From an uncultured Pedosphaera sp. (lineage in GTDB: Bacteria; Verrucomicrobiota; Verrucomicrobiia; Limisphaerales; Pedosphaeraceae), in assembly GCA_903918755.1 (NCBI GenBank), contig CAIXFN010000017.1, positions 62,001 to 126,000 on the forward strand: DNA of 64,000 bases, written 5' to 3'. Shown here in pieces: positions 17,006-24,576 of this stretch (position 1 is its first letter; each line of letters opens with the position of its first letter). The notes beneath the pieces are model-generated. The model was not told the origin of the DNA, searched no databases, and worked only from the letters and a program-made list of their open reading frames with translations. The translations under genes were made by a program, and so were the position numbers.

Positions 17006-18262
17006 TTAATGGGTCAAATTTACCTGCGGGGCTCCTGCCGGAGCACCCCGATTAGTTCGCGCCACGGTCGCCGGAAGCGAAACGCGGCCGGGGATTAAAA
17101 CCCGAAACGCGAGGGCGGTCAATAACGCACCGGTTACCAAACAGAGCGCCCCGACCACCACGTGGGCGGTCGCAATGTCCGCCGCCTTGTTCGACCAGAT
17201 CGTCCAGGCCCCCAGTCCAACCTGCAGCAAAACCAGCCCCAACCAAACGGCCGCGCCGCGCGTCAGGGGATGTCGCCAGGTCAATTGCCGCCACGTCGAG
17301 CCGGCAACCCAGGCGATGCCGGTAAAAATCAAAACCGCAAGCAGCCGATGCACCAGTTGCAGCACAATCTGCCCCGCCGTGATGGGATTCACCGCCACGG
17401 TCTCGATCCGGTTGGCGTTGTAAGTTGCGACGGAAGCCGGATCCAAGGCGGGCCAAATCTGATGGTAGGCCAGCGGAAAATCGGGAATGGCCAACCCGGC
17501 ATGTTGATGACGCATCGTCGCGGCCACCACGAGCTGGCAAAAAATCAGGCCGGTGAGCGCCGGCAACCCCAGCCGCAATCCGGCCGCCGCCCCGCGCCCG
17601 CGGGAAGATTGCTCCCGGATCAACCCGGCCCACCACCGCCCGGTAAATACCGCAATCAAAGTGACCAACACCAGGAACAGTTGCGCCAAAGCGGCATGAA
17701 AAACCCCGATGCCATCCCGGAACAAAACCACCCGCAAACCACCCAAAACTCCCTGCAGCACCACCCCGAAAAAGGCCGCTACTCCCATCCACCGGAGGTG
17801 GCGGGCGGAAGGCTCCCGGCGGGGCCAGACAAAACTGGCCGCCAGCGCCACTGCGCCGACAATTCCCAGACTGGCACCGGTCTGGTGCGCGTCGTGGGGC
17901 AGCCACCACGGCCGGCTCGCTGCGCCCACCAAAAAGGCCACCCCACCCCACCGCAACAATTTGCGGGCTTTGGTTCCCCACAGCCAAAGGGCCAAAATCG
18001 TCGTCAATAATCCCACCCCGGAAGCCAGCAACCGGTGGGTGTGTTCATAAAAAATGCCCCCGACCCACTGGGAAATCGGGAAGAAGAACATGTTGTAGCC
18101 ATACGTCGTGGGCCAATCAGGCACGGCCATTCCCACCCCATGGCTGGTGACCAATCCCCCCAGGCCGATCAGCCCCAGGGTCACGCCCGCAGTCAACCAC
18201 GCAAACCGGTGCAAACCAGGTCCGCCGGGGGCGGCAGGCAAAGAGGGCTTAACGTGTGGCAT
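17006..18262 (-). CDS. ctaA: Haem A synthase (COX15/CtaA family)
   Basis: 418 aa, eight-helix membrane enzyme that oxidises haem O to haem A. The conserved histidines for two haem sites are visible: FYEHTHRLLASGVGLL, the H in GVFHAALAQLFLVL, LQLVHRLLAVLIF, and ATAHVVVGALCL. The N-terminal VTLGLIGLGGLVTSHGVGMA matches the family's first helix and extracellular loop (E/D region replaced by SHG). Its ATG at 18262 sits directly against the T-run of a terminator hairpin, so its own transcription must come from read-through or from a promoter inside the preceding gene. Confidence 0.93.
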   Translation of the reverse strand: MPHVKPSLPAAPGGPGLHRFAWLTAGVTLGLIGLGGLVTSHGVGMAVPDWPTTYGYNMFFFPISQWVGGIFYEHTHRLLASGVGLLTTILALWLWGTKARKLLRWGGVAFLVGAASRPWWLPHDAHQTGASLGIVGAVALAASFVWPRREPSARHLRWMGVAAFFGVVLQGVLGGLRVVLFRDGIGVFHAALAQLFLVLVTLIAVFTGRWWAGLIREQSSRGRGAAAGLRLGLPALTGLIFCQLVVAATMRHQHAGLAIPDFPLAYHQIWPALDPASVATYNANRIETVAVNPITAGQIVLQLVHRLLAVLIFTGIAWVAGSTWRQLTWRHPLTRGAAVWLGLVLLQVGLGAWTIWSNKAADIATAHVVVGALCLVTGALLTALAFRVLIPGRVSLPATVARTNRGAPAGAPQVNLTH

Positions 18263-18303
18263 AAAAAAGAAGAGCCGCTGCGGCGATTATCTGCCGCAGC
18301 GGC
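18263..18303 (-). terminator. Terminator/attenuator hairpin between the cupredoxin gene and ctaA
   Basis: Read on the minus strand, GCCGCTGCGGC and GCCGCAGCGGC (11-bp perfect stem, + coordinates 18293-18303 and 18274-18284) flank an 8-nt loop and are followed by TCT-TC-TTTTTT ending right at the ctaA ATG. This is a strong intrinsic terminator. It separates the abundant-product candidate (cupredoxin-like gene) from the ten-gene oxidase run and could set a step-down in expression through partial read-through. Confidence 0.8.
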
Positions 18304-18322
18304 CATATTCAATCCGGTTGGA

Positions 18323-19048
18323 TTACTGGGCTTTCGGCCCATCCAGGGAGAAATCAGCCGTGGCGCCAGCCGCAGTCACTTCGATTTCCTTGGTCACGGG
18401 CTTGCCACCGCTGGCTTTGCGATGGGTCGCTTCAATCGTGTACTTGCCCGGGGGAACGTTGGCGATTTTGAACGAACCATCCGCTCCGGTGATCGCGAAA
18501 TACGGATTATCCACCACGGTCACCCAGGAGAGCATCCAAGGATGGACATCGCATTTGATCTTCAGAAAACGCTCGGGATTGGCAAAGGTGAAGCTGATGT
18601 CCGGGCCGTTGGGCATCTGGGACTTGTTGACTTCCTTGTTGCCGCTGTCCGGGTTGGGCGCGGGATGGACTGTGTGCATCACGGGATCCGGGTTCTTCAC
18701 GACCAGCTTTTGGCCGGTCTGCAGCGCCAGGATCGTCGGGGTGTAGATGCAGCCCGTCTGATCCAAAACTACGGCGGGAGCGGCTTCACCGGTCGATTTG
18801 CCGGCCACGCCCTTGAGCGTGATGATGGTGTCCTTCAAACCCTTGTTGGCGTCCACCACGTAAAATTGGATTTTGACCACGTCCTTGTGCAAGGGACCGC
18901 AATTCGGGTCGGCCTTGATGAGGTCATTCACTTGATCCGGGGGCGGATTGCCGTTCAGCGTGACCTTGCCCGTGATGTCCCCCGCCGAAGCGGCCTGCAA
19001 TCCGGCGATCAAAGCCGGAACCACGAAAAATCGTGAATACATTTTCAT
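18323..19048 (-). CDS. Exported cupredoxin-like protein with C-D-V-H-P-W-M copper motif
   Basis: 241 aa. A signal peptide (FFVVPALIAGLQAASAG) precedes a beta-rich domain with a likely type-1 copper site: the upstream histidines in DPVMHTVHPAPN and the ligand cluster KIKCDVHPWMLSW (C-x2-H-x2-M). The C-terminal ~75 residues (GADGSFKIANVPPGKYTIEA) are a carboxypeptidase-regulatory-like/transthyretin-like beta-sandwich. Such fused proteins are annotated variously as plastocyanin-like or methylamine-utilisation-like. As first gene of the oxidase locus, and since coxB has no fused cytochrome c, it may donate electrons to the oxidase or deliver copper. That role is inference. Confidence 0.8.
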   Translation of the reverse strand: MKMYSRFFVVPALIAGLQAASAGDITGKVTLNGNPPPDQVNDLIKADPNCGPLHKDVVKIQFYVVDANKGLKDTIITLKGVAGKSTGEAAPAVVLDQTGCIYTPTILALQTGQKLVVKNPDPVMHTVHPAPNPDSGNKEVNKSQMPNGPDISFTFANPERFLKIKCDVHPWMLSWVTVVDNPYFAITGADGSFKIANVPPGKYTIEATHRKASGGKPVTKEIEVTAAGATADFSLDGPKAQ

Positions 19049-19121
19049 ATGATTAATTCAATTTCTGTTCAGCCAAAAGGTCCACCCAAACTAGCGAGCC
19101 TTCCGGCCGGGTGCAAGTGAT

Positions 19122-19139
19122 TTGTGAAAAGTTTCACAA
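19122..19139. promoter_or_regulatory. 18-bp palindrome upstream of the cupredoxin/oxidase locus
   Basis: TTGTGAAA (19122-19129) and TTTCACAA (19132-19139) form a perfect inverted repeat with a 2-bp spacer, 74-91 bp before the ATG of the cupredoxin-like gene. Size and symmetry fit a dimeric repressor or activator site. No regulator gene is adjacent, and which protein binds is unknown. Confidence 0.4.
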
Positions 19140-19187
19140 GCGCTTGTCTTGCCCACATCTTTTTGACGCCTGCCCCCTCCCCGGCAT

Positions 19188-19673
19188 TCAGCCCTTTCGC
19201 GCCGGTGGCAGGGCGCGCAACAACGCGGCCATCGCCAGCGCAGTTTGGGCCGCCTCCCGCCCCCGGTTGTATTTCCCTTTGAGACAACGCTCCCGGGCCT
19301 GCTTCTCGTTCTTCAAGAGCAAAACCTCGTGAATCACCGGCACTCCCTGCGCGATTTGGAGCTCCATGAGCGCGCGCGTCACGGCTTCCCCGATCAAATC
19401 CGCATGCGCCGTCTTCCCCCGCAGAATGACCCCCAGGCAAATGATGGCGGAAAGGGGGGGGCTGGATCGCTTGGCCAGCTCGGCGGCGGCCAGGGGAATT
19501 TCAAAAGCCCCGGGAACACGAACAACGATAACGTTAACACCGCCCGAGGCTCTTAATTCGGCATGCGCCTCGTTGACCATCGCATCCACGTAGCGGTCGT
19601 TATAGATGGAAGCCACGATGGCAAATCGGCCATTGGCGGCAGGAATGTTCTTGGCGGTGACTGGTTTTAGCAT
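19188..19673 (-). CDS. ribH: 6,7-dimethyl-8-ribityllumazine synthase
   Basis: 161 aa, usual family length. It condenses 5-amino-6-ribitylamino-uracil with dihydroxybutanone phosphate in riboflavin synthesis. Signatures: RFAIVASIYNDRYVDAM near the N-terminus (substrate-stacking aromatic), VVRVPGAFEIPLAA (phosphate/pyrimidine loop), CLGVILRGKTAHADLI (the usual G-x-V-I-x-G-x-T-x-H-x-D pattern, with catalytic histidine), and GVPVIHEVLLLKNEKQA (in place of the common G-V-L-T). The C-terminus GREAAQTALAMA closes the subunit contact. It follows ribBA by 38 bp on the same strand, supplying both branches of the pathway. Confidence 0.95.
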   Translation of the reverse strand: MLKPVTAKNIPAANGRFAIVASIYNDRYVDAMVNEAHAELRASGGVNVIVVRVPGAFEIPLAAAELAKRSSPPLSAIICLGVILRGKTAHADLIGEAVTRALMELQIAQGVPVIHEVLLLKNEKQARERCLKGKYNRGREAAQTALAMAALLRALPPARKG

Positions 19674-19711
19674 GGCGATCGGGTGTAGCAGTTTAGTTCC
19701 ACGAAAGGGTT

Positions 19712-20911
19712 TTACAAGAGATGGCCCAATTTTTCACGTTTCGTCTTGAGGTACAATGCGTTATGCACGTTTGGCCGGATCTTGATCGGCACCTGCTCCA
19801 CGATTTCCAATCCGTAACCTTCCAGGCCCACGACCTTTTTCGGATTGTTCGTCAACAGTCGGATGCGTTTGAGTCCCAAATCCGTCAAAATCTGCGCGCC
19901 CAAGCCATATTCCCGCAAATCCATGCCAAAACCGAGTTTTTTATTGGCTTCCACCGTGTCATACCCCTGCTCCTGCAGCTTGTAGGCTTTGATTTTGGGG
20001 CCCAAGCCGATTCCCCGGCCCTCCTGCCGCATATAAACAATCACCCCATGCCCCGCCTCCGCCACTTGCTGCATGGCCGAGTGCAATTGCGGTCCGCAAT
20101 CGCAGCGACGGGACCCAAAGACGTCCCCGGTCAGGCACTCGCTGTGCACCCGCACCAGCACCTTGTCCTTTTTGGCCACGTCCCCCCGCACCAACGCCAG
20201 GTGATTCTGGTCATCGAGCTTGGACCGGTATAGGTACAAATCAAATTCGCCATAATCCGTGGGCATTTTGACCACCTCAACCCGTTCGATCAGTTTCTCC
20301 TGCGACCGCCGATGCTGGATGAGCGCCTCAATCGTGCAGATTTTCAACCGATGCTTCTTCGCGAATTGGATCAACTCCGGCAGCCGCGCCATGGTGCCGT
20401 CGTCGTTCATGATCTCGCACAACACCCCGACCGGCCGGCATTCCGCCAACTGCACCAGGTCCACCACCGCCTCGGTATGACCGGACCGCTGCAACACCCC
20501 GCCCGGTTTGGCCCGCAACGGAAACACATGCCCGGGCGCCACGAGATCGGTGGGCAGAGCCGTGGGATCCGCCATGATCTGGATTGTGCGGGCGCGGTCC
20601 GCCGCGCTTATCCCCGTGGAAATGCCGTTCGCGGCATCCACGCTCACCTGGAAATCGGTTTTGAAACTTTCCCGGTTGCGACTGACCATCTGTTCAATGC
20701 CCAACTGCTTCAACCGTTCGGAATTCGTGGCCACACAAATCAGGCCCCGACCAAACCGGGCCATAAAATTAATTGCCTCGGGGGTCACCCATTGCGCCGC
20801 CATGATGAGGTCCCCTTCATTTTCGCGATCCTCATCATCCACCACGATCACCATTTTGCCTTTGCGCAAATCGGCCACGACCGTTTCGACCGAATTCAGC
20901 CATTTTTTCAT
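19712..20911 (-). CDS. ribBA: Bifunctional 3,4-dihydroxy-2-butanone-4-phosphate synthase / GTP cyclohydrolase II
   Basis: 399 aa from ATG 20911. The N-terminal RibB half shows the acidic VVDDEDRENEGDLIMAAQ loop and the substrate segment RSGHTEAVVDLVQLA. The C-terminal RibA half has the zinc cysteines in HSECLTGDVFGSRRCDCGPQ, the MRQEGRGIGLG GTP-binding loop and the YDTVEANKKLGFGMD region with the catalytic residues. Both halves look complete. I searched the leader for an FMN riboswitch and saw none; instead a dispersed repeat lies about 130-235 bp upstream. Confidence 0.95.
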   Translation of the reverse strand: MKKWLNSVETVVADLRKGKMVIVVDDEDRENEGDLIMAAQWVTPEAINFMARFGRGLICVATNSERLKQLGIEQMVSRNRESFKTDFQVSVDAANGISTGISAADRARTIQIMADPTALPTDLVAPGHVFPLRAKPGGVLQRSGHTEAVVDLVQLAECRPVGVLCEIMNDDGTMARLPELIQFAKKHRLKICTIEALIQHRRSQEKLIERVEVVKMPTDYGEFDLYLYRSKLDDQNHLALVRGDVAKKDKVLVRVHSECLTGDVFGSRRCDCGPQLHSAMQQVAEAGHGVIVYMRQEGRGIGLGPKIKAYKLQEQGYDTVEANKKLGFGMDLREYGLGAQILTDLGLKRIRLLTNNPKKVVGLEGYGLEIVEQVPIKIRPNVHNALYLKTKREKLGHLL

Positions 20912-21041
20912 AAATCGACCAGAACGTAATCGCCCCCGAGCCAAATTCCAGCAGCAAATTCGCCCCGACGACGAAGTCGCCGCCTGCAACTGGTCTTCTT
21001 GAGTTACGACGCCACGACATCCCAAAACCTGCAGACAAAGT

Positions 21042-21146
21042 CCCCAGCGCCAAAGGCGCGCCTTATTGCAGCCTGGGGCAAAGCGTCCCTCGCGCCGCCC
21101 CAGGAGCCTATCCTCTCAAAATCCCTCAAGCGCTGAAAGTGCGACC
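21042..21146 (+). repeat. Dispersed ~100-bp structured repeat, copy 1
   Basis: Starts CCCCAGCGCCAAAGGCGCG, has a central GGGGC-AAAGCGT and GCCCCAGG block, and ends CGCTGAAAGTGCGACC. The first part folds as a GCGCC/GGCGC hairpin; CCTGGGGC and GCCCCAGG (21072-21103 area) pair as a second stem. Matching copies are at 55516, 60390 and 61793, all on the plus strand and all intergenic. Confidence 0.75.
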
Positions 21147-21737
21147 CAATCCGTGCTCCAACCTCCTGACTTCCCCAACACCAACGCTGTTGCGCCCTCC
21201 AGCCTGTTCCCTTCGCCTCCGCCCACGCGTACCAGCCCTGGAAGGGCGTCGGAGATAAGCCGGTGGTGAAACCACCGGATCCACCGCCCTAAAAGTCACC
21301 GCCCCGGCAGGTGGCGGCGCCATCCGCCCCCCACAAACCGAGGAAGGCGGCTTCTCACGCGGAGGCGCGGAGAGCGCGGAGGTCGGAAAGCATTCACACG
21401 AAGTCGGCCAAGGTCACGAAGCAGAGTCGAAACTGGATTAAGTGTCCGAAGAGGAGACAGCGCGGGCGGCAGGCGGGGGACCGGACCCCGCTTCGCTCGA
21501 AACTACGCTGGGCAAGCCGGCTCCCCGTTTCGCCGAGGTGGCTACGCAGGGCAGGAAAGCCGTGACTCCGAACCTGATGGACGGCGGATCGACCGCGAAA
21601 CTGGATTAAGTGTCCGGAACCTGGACTCGCAGGAAACTGAAGGGGAGAGAATCAATTTCCGCCGCGGGTGATGAAAAACCCGGGGAATCAAGATTATCGA
21701 TAACGGCGTTGGCTCGCTCATTGCGTGGACGTTAAGG

Positions 21738-21769
21738 GGTGGTCGGCCCGGGGCGGCGGGCCGACCACC
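21738..21769. repeat. 13-bp-stem inverted repeat
   Basis: GGTGGTCGGCCCG (21738-21750) and CGGGCCGACCACC (21757-21769) are perfectly complementary around a 6-nt loop. There is no T-run on either side, so it is not a standard terminator. No gene lies within 800 bp on either side. Confidence 0.6.
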
Positions 21770-21914
21770 GGTTGGGACGGCACGCGGCAATGACCACCCA
21801 CGGGCGACCGCCCGGACTCATCCGCCTGTAATCGCATACACAATAGTTAATATGTCAAAGAGCAGGCCGAGCGAAACTTTGGTTCCGATGGGCCAAAATT
21901 CAGGCGTAGCAGGC

Positions 21915-22009
21915 TCCGCTCTGAGCTTCCCCATTCGCTCAAGAGCTTCCGGCTCCGCTGACAGCTTCCCCCGCCGCTTAAGAGCTTCCGGCTCCGCGGA
22001 CAGCTCCGC
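21915..22009. repeat. 39-bp imperfect tandem repeat
   Basis: Two full 39-bp units (21915-21953, 21954-21992) and a partial third share TCCGCT..AGCTTCCCC and AAGAGCTTCCGGC. The unit is 13 codons long, and on the minus strand it reads as LSAEPEALKRRGK and LSAEPEALERMGK followed by LRAEPA. Next to it, a shorter GACACGACGCCG-type repeat occupies 22010-22075. Coding status is doubtful. Confidence 0.55.
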
Positions 22010-22509
22010 CGGACAGGATGGGGGACACGACGCCGGACACGACGCCGCCAGAGAGGACGCCGGACAGGCGGCAGGCCAGCGGCCGACATTGGGTCGGCTC
22101 CCATCCATTCTTAGCACGAGTTGGCGTGCTTTGAATTGCTACGGTAGGAATTAAGCAGCATTTCGTTGGTAACGACCGAAGCGCCTCCAAAGCGTGACCG
22201 GAGAGGGCCTTGGCGGGGTAACCGTGACTCTTCGCGACCTGATCCGACACAACACGGCAAAGCTGATTCCATAATTCCGCATGTCCAAGGCGCAAATGTC
22301 GCAACGGCACAATCCACTCCCAGCGTAACAGGTCGTTCACGGCGGGCCACGCAAGCAAACCTTTCGAACTGCCAAGCAAGCTGGAATGGACGCTGTTCGC
22401 GAACCAAACTATGGGTTGACCCCTTCCAAAAGCACCCGTGGGCCACAGTTCGCAGTCAGCAAGCCAGCATGGTAGCGGCTTCTTTTCCGGAGCGGACGCC
22501 AAATTGGAC

Positions 22510-23553
22510 TCAAATAACAGAAGCAGAGTTGAACCAACCCAAGTCGCGCCCAATTAGCAATTCGGTCATCTTCGCATGATGCGTGCTTTTCATCGCGACG
22601 GATTTGGCTTGAAATCCAAACTCCAAAGCAAGCGCCGCGATTTCAGGAGTGTTGTCGTAGGTCATGAGAAAATCCCCCTGACAAGCTCGCATAGCTACAA
22701 AGAGCCGGCGATGGTCAATCTGCCATTTGGTGTAGAGACGCCGAGCCGCAATTGTATATGGCGGATCAACAAAAAAGACCGCATCCTTGTCAGCTTTCTG
22801 CTCATCTAGTAAAATGAAACCGTCACCCTCTACGAAAGTCAGCCGATCCTTGAGTTGGTTAATCTCCCGAATTCGACGCGCAAGCGTTTCAGGATACCAC
22901 CGGGACATTAGCCCACGTCCGTTTTCGCCACCATTGACGAGCCCCGCTCCGGCCGCCATAATTCCACCGCGCTGAACGCGATTTCGTAGAATGGTCTGGA
23001 ATGCCTTATCGCGGACCGAATCCGCTGTTGTGTCAAGAATTCTGCGAACATTTTCCAACGACATTTCAAACCCCAGAATCTCCTTCGCCAGCCATTCTGC
23101 ATTCCCATTCAAGACCACCCTCCAAACAGATGCTACACCGGGATCAAGTTCAGCAAACACCACATGTTTTGCTAACCGTTCAAACGCGACGGTGAGACTC
23201 ACAATTCCGCCCCCTGCAAACGGCTCTATGAGACGTGTCGGCAATTTCGATTTGCTTTGAAGCCAGTTCCGAAGATGCGGGACGAACCACGTCTTGCCAC
23301 CAGGGTAGCGAAAAGGGCTTCGCTGGGGAACACTCGCAACGTTGATGGGTCGGTCGGACGTGTACCGGACACGTCGCGGCGAATCAATTTCCAGGAACAA
23401 TCCATCCGGTTCCTCTCGAATCTTAAAACCGCCCGAAGCGTCGAGAAGGCGGGCGATGTCAAGAAGCTCATTCGCCATGCGAACCGGCACGCGGATAACG
23501 GTTGTCTTGCCCGAGTTCCATTTTCGAGGATATGTAGTTGATGAGCTGCCCAT
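22510..23553 (-). CDS. D12-class (Dam-like) adenine-N6 DNA methyltransferase with N-terminal extension
   Basis: 347 aa. The methyltransferase core has motif X (FRYPGGKTWFVPHLRNWL, from residue 81), the AdoMet loop IEPFAGGGIVSL (109-120) and the catalytic DPPY at 263-266 (FFVDPPYTIAARRLYT), in the order of the alpha/Dam class. Before it lies an ~78-residue extension whose segment GKTTVIRVPVRMANELLDIA (15-34) looks like a ribbon-helix-helix DNA-binding element. It is divergent from the NotI-like endonuclease, separated by 143 bp, as expected for a restriction-modification pair. It would protect host DNA by methylating adenine within the target site. Confidence 0.88.
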   Translation of the reverse strand: MGSSSTTYPRKWNSGKTTVIRVPVRMANELLDIARLLDASGGFKIREEPDGLFLEIDSPRRVRYTSDRPINVASVPQRSPFRYPGGKTWFVPHLRNWLQSKSKLPTRLIEPFAGGGIVSLTVAFERLAKHVVFAELDPGVASVWRVVLNGNAEWLAKEILGFEMSLENVRRILDTTADSVRDKAFQTILRNRVQRGGIMAAGAGLVNGGENGRGLMSRWYPETLARRIREINQLKDRLTFVEGDGFILLDEQKADKDAVFFVDPPYTIAARRLYTKWQIDHRRLFVAMRACQGDFLMTYDNTPEIAALALEFGFQAKSVAMKSTHHAKMTELLIGRDLGWFNSASVI

Positions 23554-23696
23554 TCCTCAAAACTATGACATCGCGCAACGGTTGTCAACCCTGTAACAGG
23601 GCTGCTATCCGTGTTACGCTTCGGATACGGAGCACAAACGCTGCGGTTTTTGATATTTTAAACTCGCTCCGAAGGGAAACTTGGCGAAAATATGGA
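23554..23696. promoter_or_regulatory. Divergent control region of the methyltransferase and NotI-like genes
   Basis: This 143-bp spacer must hold both promoters. It contains short dyads: CCCTG-TAA-CAGGG (around 23589-23601) and TATCCGT...GGATACGGA (around 23606-23632), the second large enough to be an operator. An AT-rich stretch (TTTTTGATATTTTAAA, near 23647) precedes the endonuclease gene. Boundaries of individual promoters cannot be set by eye. Confidence 0.4.
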
Positions 23697-24530
23697 ATGG
23701 CTTTCAAAGTTACCGAGGTCTTCGGCTACTCCGTGGAGGATAATAGTCCGGAAGCAATTGCCTCACGGACGGAAAAGAAATGTCCTTTTCAGCCCGCTGG
23801 CACGCGATGCACCAAGGTCAAAAAATCCGAACCTTTGGGGGTTTGCATGTTCGGCGACAGTCACTTGGGCACTCCCGTGTGCCCTGTCCGATTCAATCAG
23901 AAAGATAAGATTTTTGTGGATGTCGCCAAAGCTGCCTTCGGCAGCGGGCGAAAGATTGCTGTCCGTCCAGAATTGAGGATACTGCGGAAGGAAAATGGCA
24001 AAAAGGCGGGCAAAGTGGATTACATTATTGCCGCCCTCGATGAACAAGGAAAACCTACGGATTTTTGCGCACTGGAAGTCCAAGCGGTGTACGTCTCCGG
24101 AAACTCATATTATCCAATGTTTCGAGAATTTCTCGCCACGGGCATCCCGCCTCGCGAGCAACGAGGAATGGATTGGCTCTCTAGCCGCAAGCGTCTGATT
24201 TACCAACTCAACCTCAAAGTCCCGGTTTTTCGACGCTGGGGCAAAAAATTCTTTGTTGCCGTCGATAAACAGTTCTTCAATGCCCTTCCGACAATGAGAC
24301 GCGTCACAGATATAGAAAACAGCGAAGTGACTTGGGTGGTTTATGATTTCAAACGCCGGGATGAGGGCGCGCGGTTCAGCATTAGTCCACCTGAATTCTA
24401 CTGCACCGAGTGGAACGACGTGGAGGTGGCCTTGCGCGAAGGCGCTCCGCCGAGCAAACAGGACATCCTTGAAGACGTTTACGCTGCGATGAAGCGAAAA
24501 AAGTCGCCGATACTTCCCATTGAAATTTAG
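23697..24530 (+). CDS. NotI-family restriction endonuclease
   Basis: 277 aa from ATG 23697. The N-terminal part has four cysteines spaced like the iron-binding Cys4 site of NotI: C29 (KKCPF), C38 (TRCTK), C50 (GVCMFGD) and C62 (VCPVRF). The PD-(D/E)xK-type core follows: D108 in AGKVDYIIAAL and the E-x-Q variant as E127-V-Q129 in CALEVQAVYVSGN, matching the D...E-x-Q arrangement of NotI. It is shorter than NotI itself (383 aa). Paired with a divergent adenine methyltransferase, it forms a probable type II restriction-modification system. The site cannot be the all-GC NotI sequence if that methylase is its partner. Confidence 0.82.
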   Translation: MAFKVTEVFGYSVEDNSPEAIASRTEKKCPFQPAGTRCTKVKKSEPLGVCMFGDSHLGTPVCPVRFNQKDKIFVDVAKAAFGSGRKIAVRPELRILRKENGKKAGKVDYIIAALDEQGKPTDFCALEVQAVYVSGNSYYPMFREFLATGIPPREQRGMDWLSSRKRLIYQLNLKVPVFRRWGKKFFVAVDKQFFNALPTMRRVTDIENSEVTWVVYDFKRRDEGARFSISPPEFYCTEWNDVEVALREGAPPSKQDILEDVYAAMKRKKSPILPIEI

Positions 24531-24576
24531 CCTTGCCAGCCAATCCCTGCACCACACGCTTCCTTGAACATAAACA

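Larger units (their letters stand above)
20912..22509. other. 1.6-kb repeat-rich region without a supportable gene
   Basis: Several frames are open here on both strands but they overlap, have odd composition and match no family I recognise. Contents seen: dispersed repeat copy 1 (21042-21146); an 8-bp hairpin with GAA loop (21260-21278); a 31-bp block (21352-21382) whose exact reverse complement recurs at 28231-28261; a 21-bp phrase repeated near 21429 and 21596; a 13-bp-stem hairpin (21738-21769); 39-bp tandem repeats (21915-22009); and a block 22140-22480 of different base composition abutting the methyltransferase gene. It looks like accumulated mobile or repeat debris at the edge of an acquired island. 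Confidence 0.6.

Noticed and set aside
20912-21040. FMN riboswitch upstream of ribBA
   Set aside because: The leader was read on the minus strand for the conserved RFN blocks (AGGG...GGTGAAATTCC, CCGAC.GT) and they are absent.
21311-21565. 84-aa plus-strand frame in the repeat region
   Set aside because: Its translation is a typical product of the CGCGGAG and CACGAAG intergenic repeats, not a protein.
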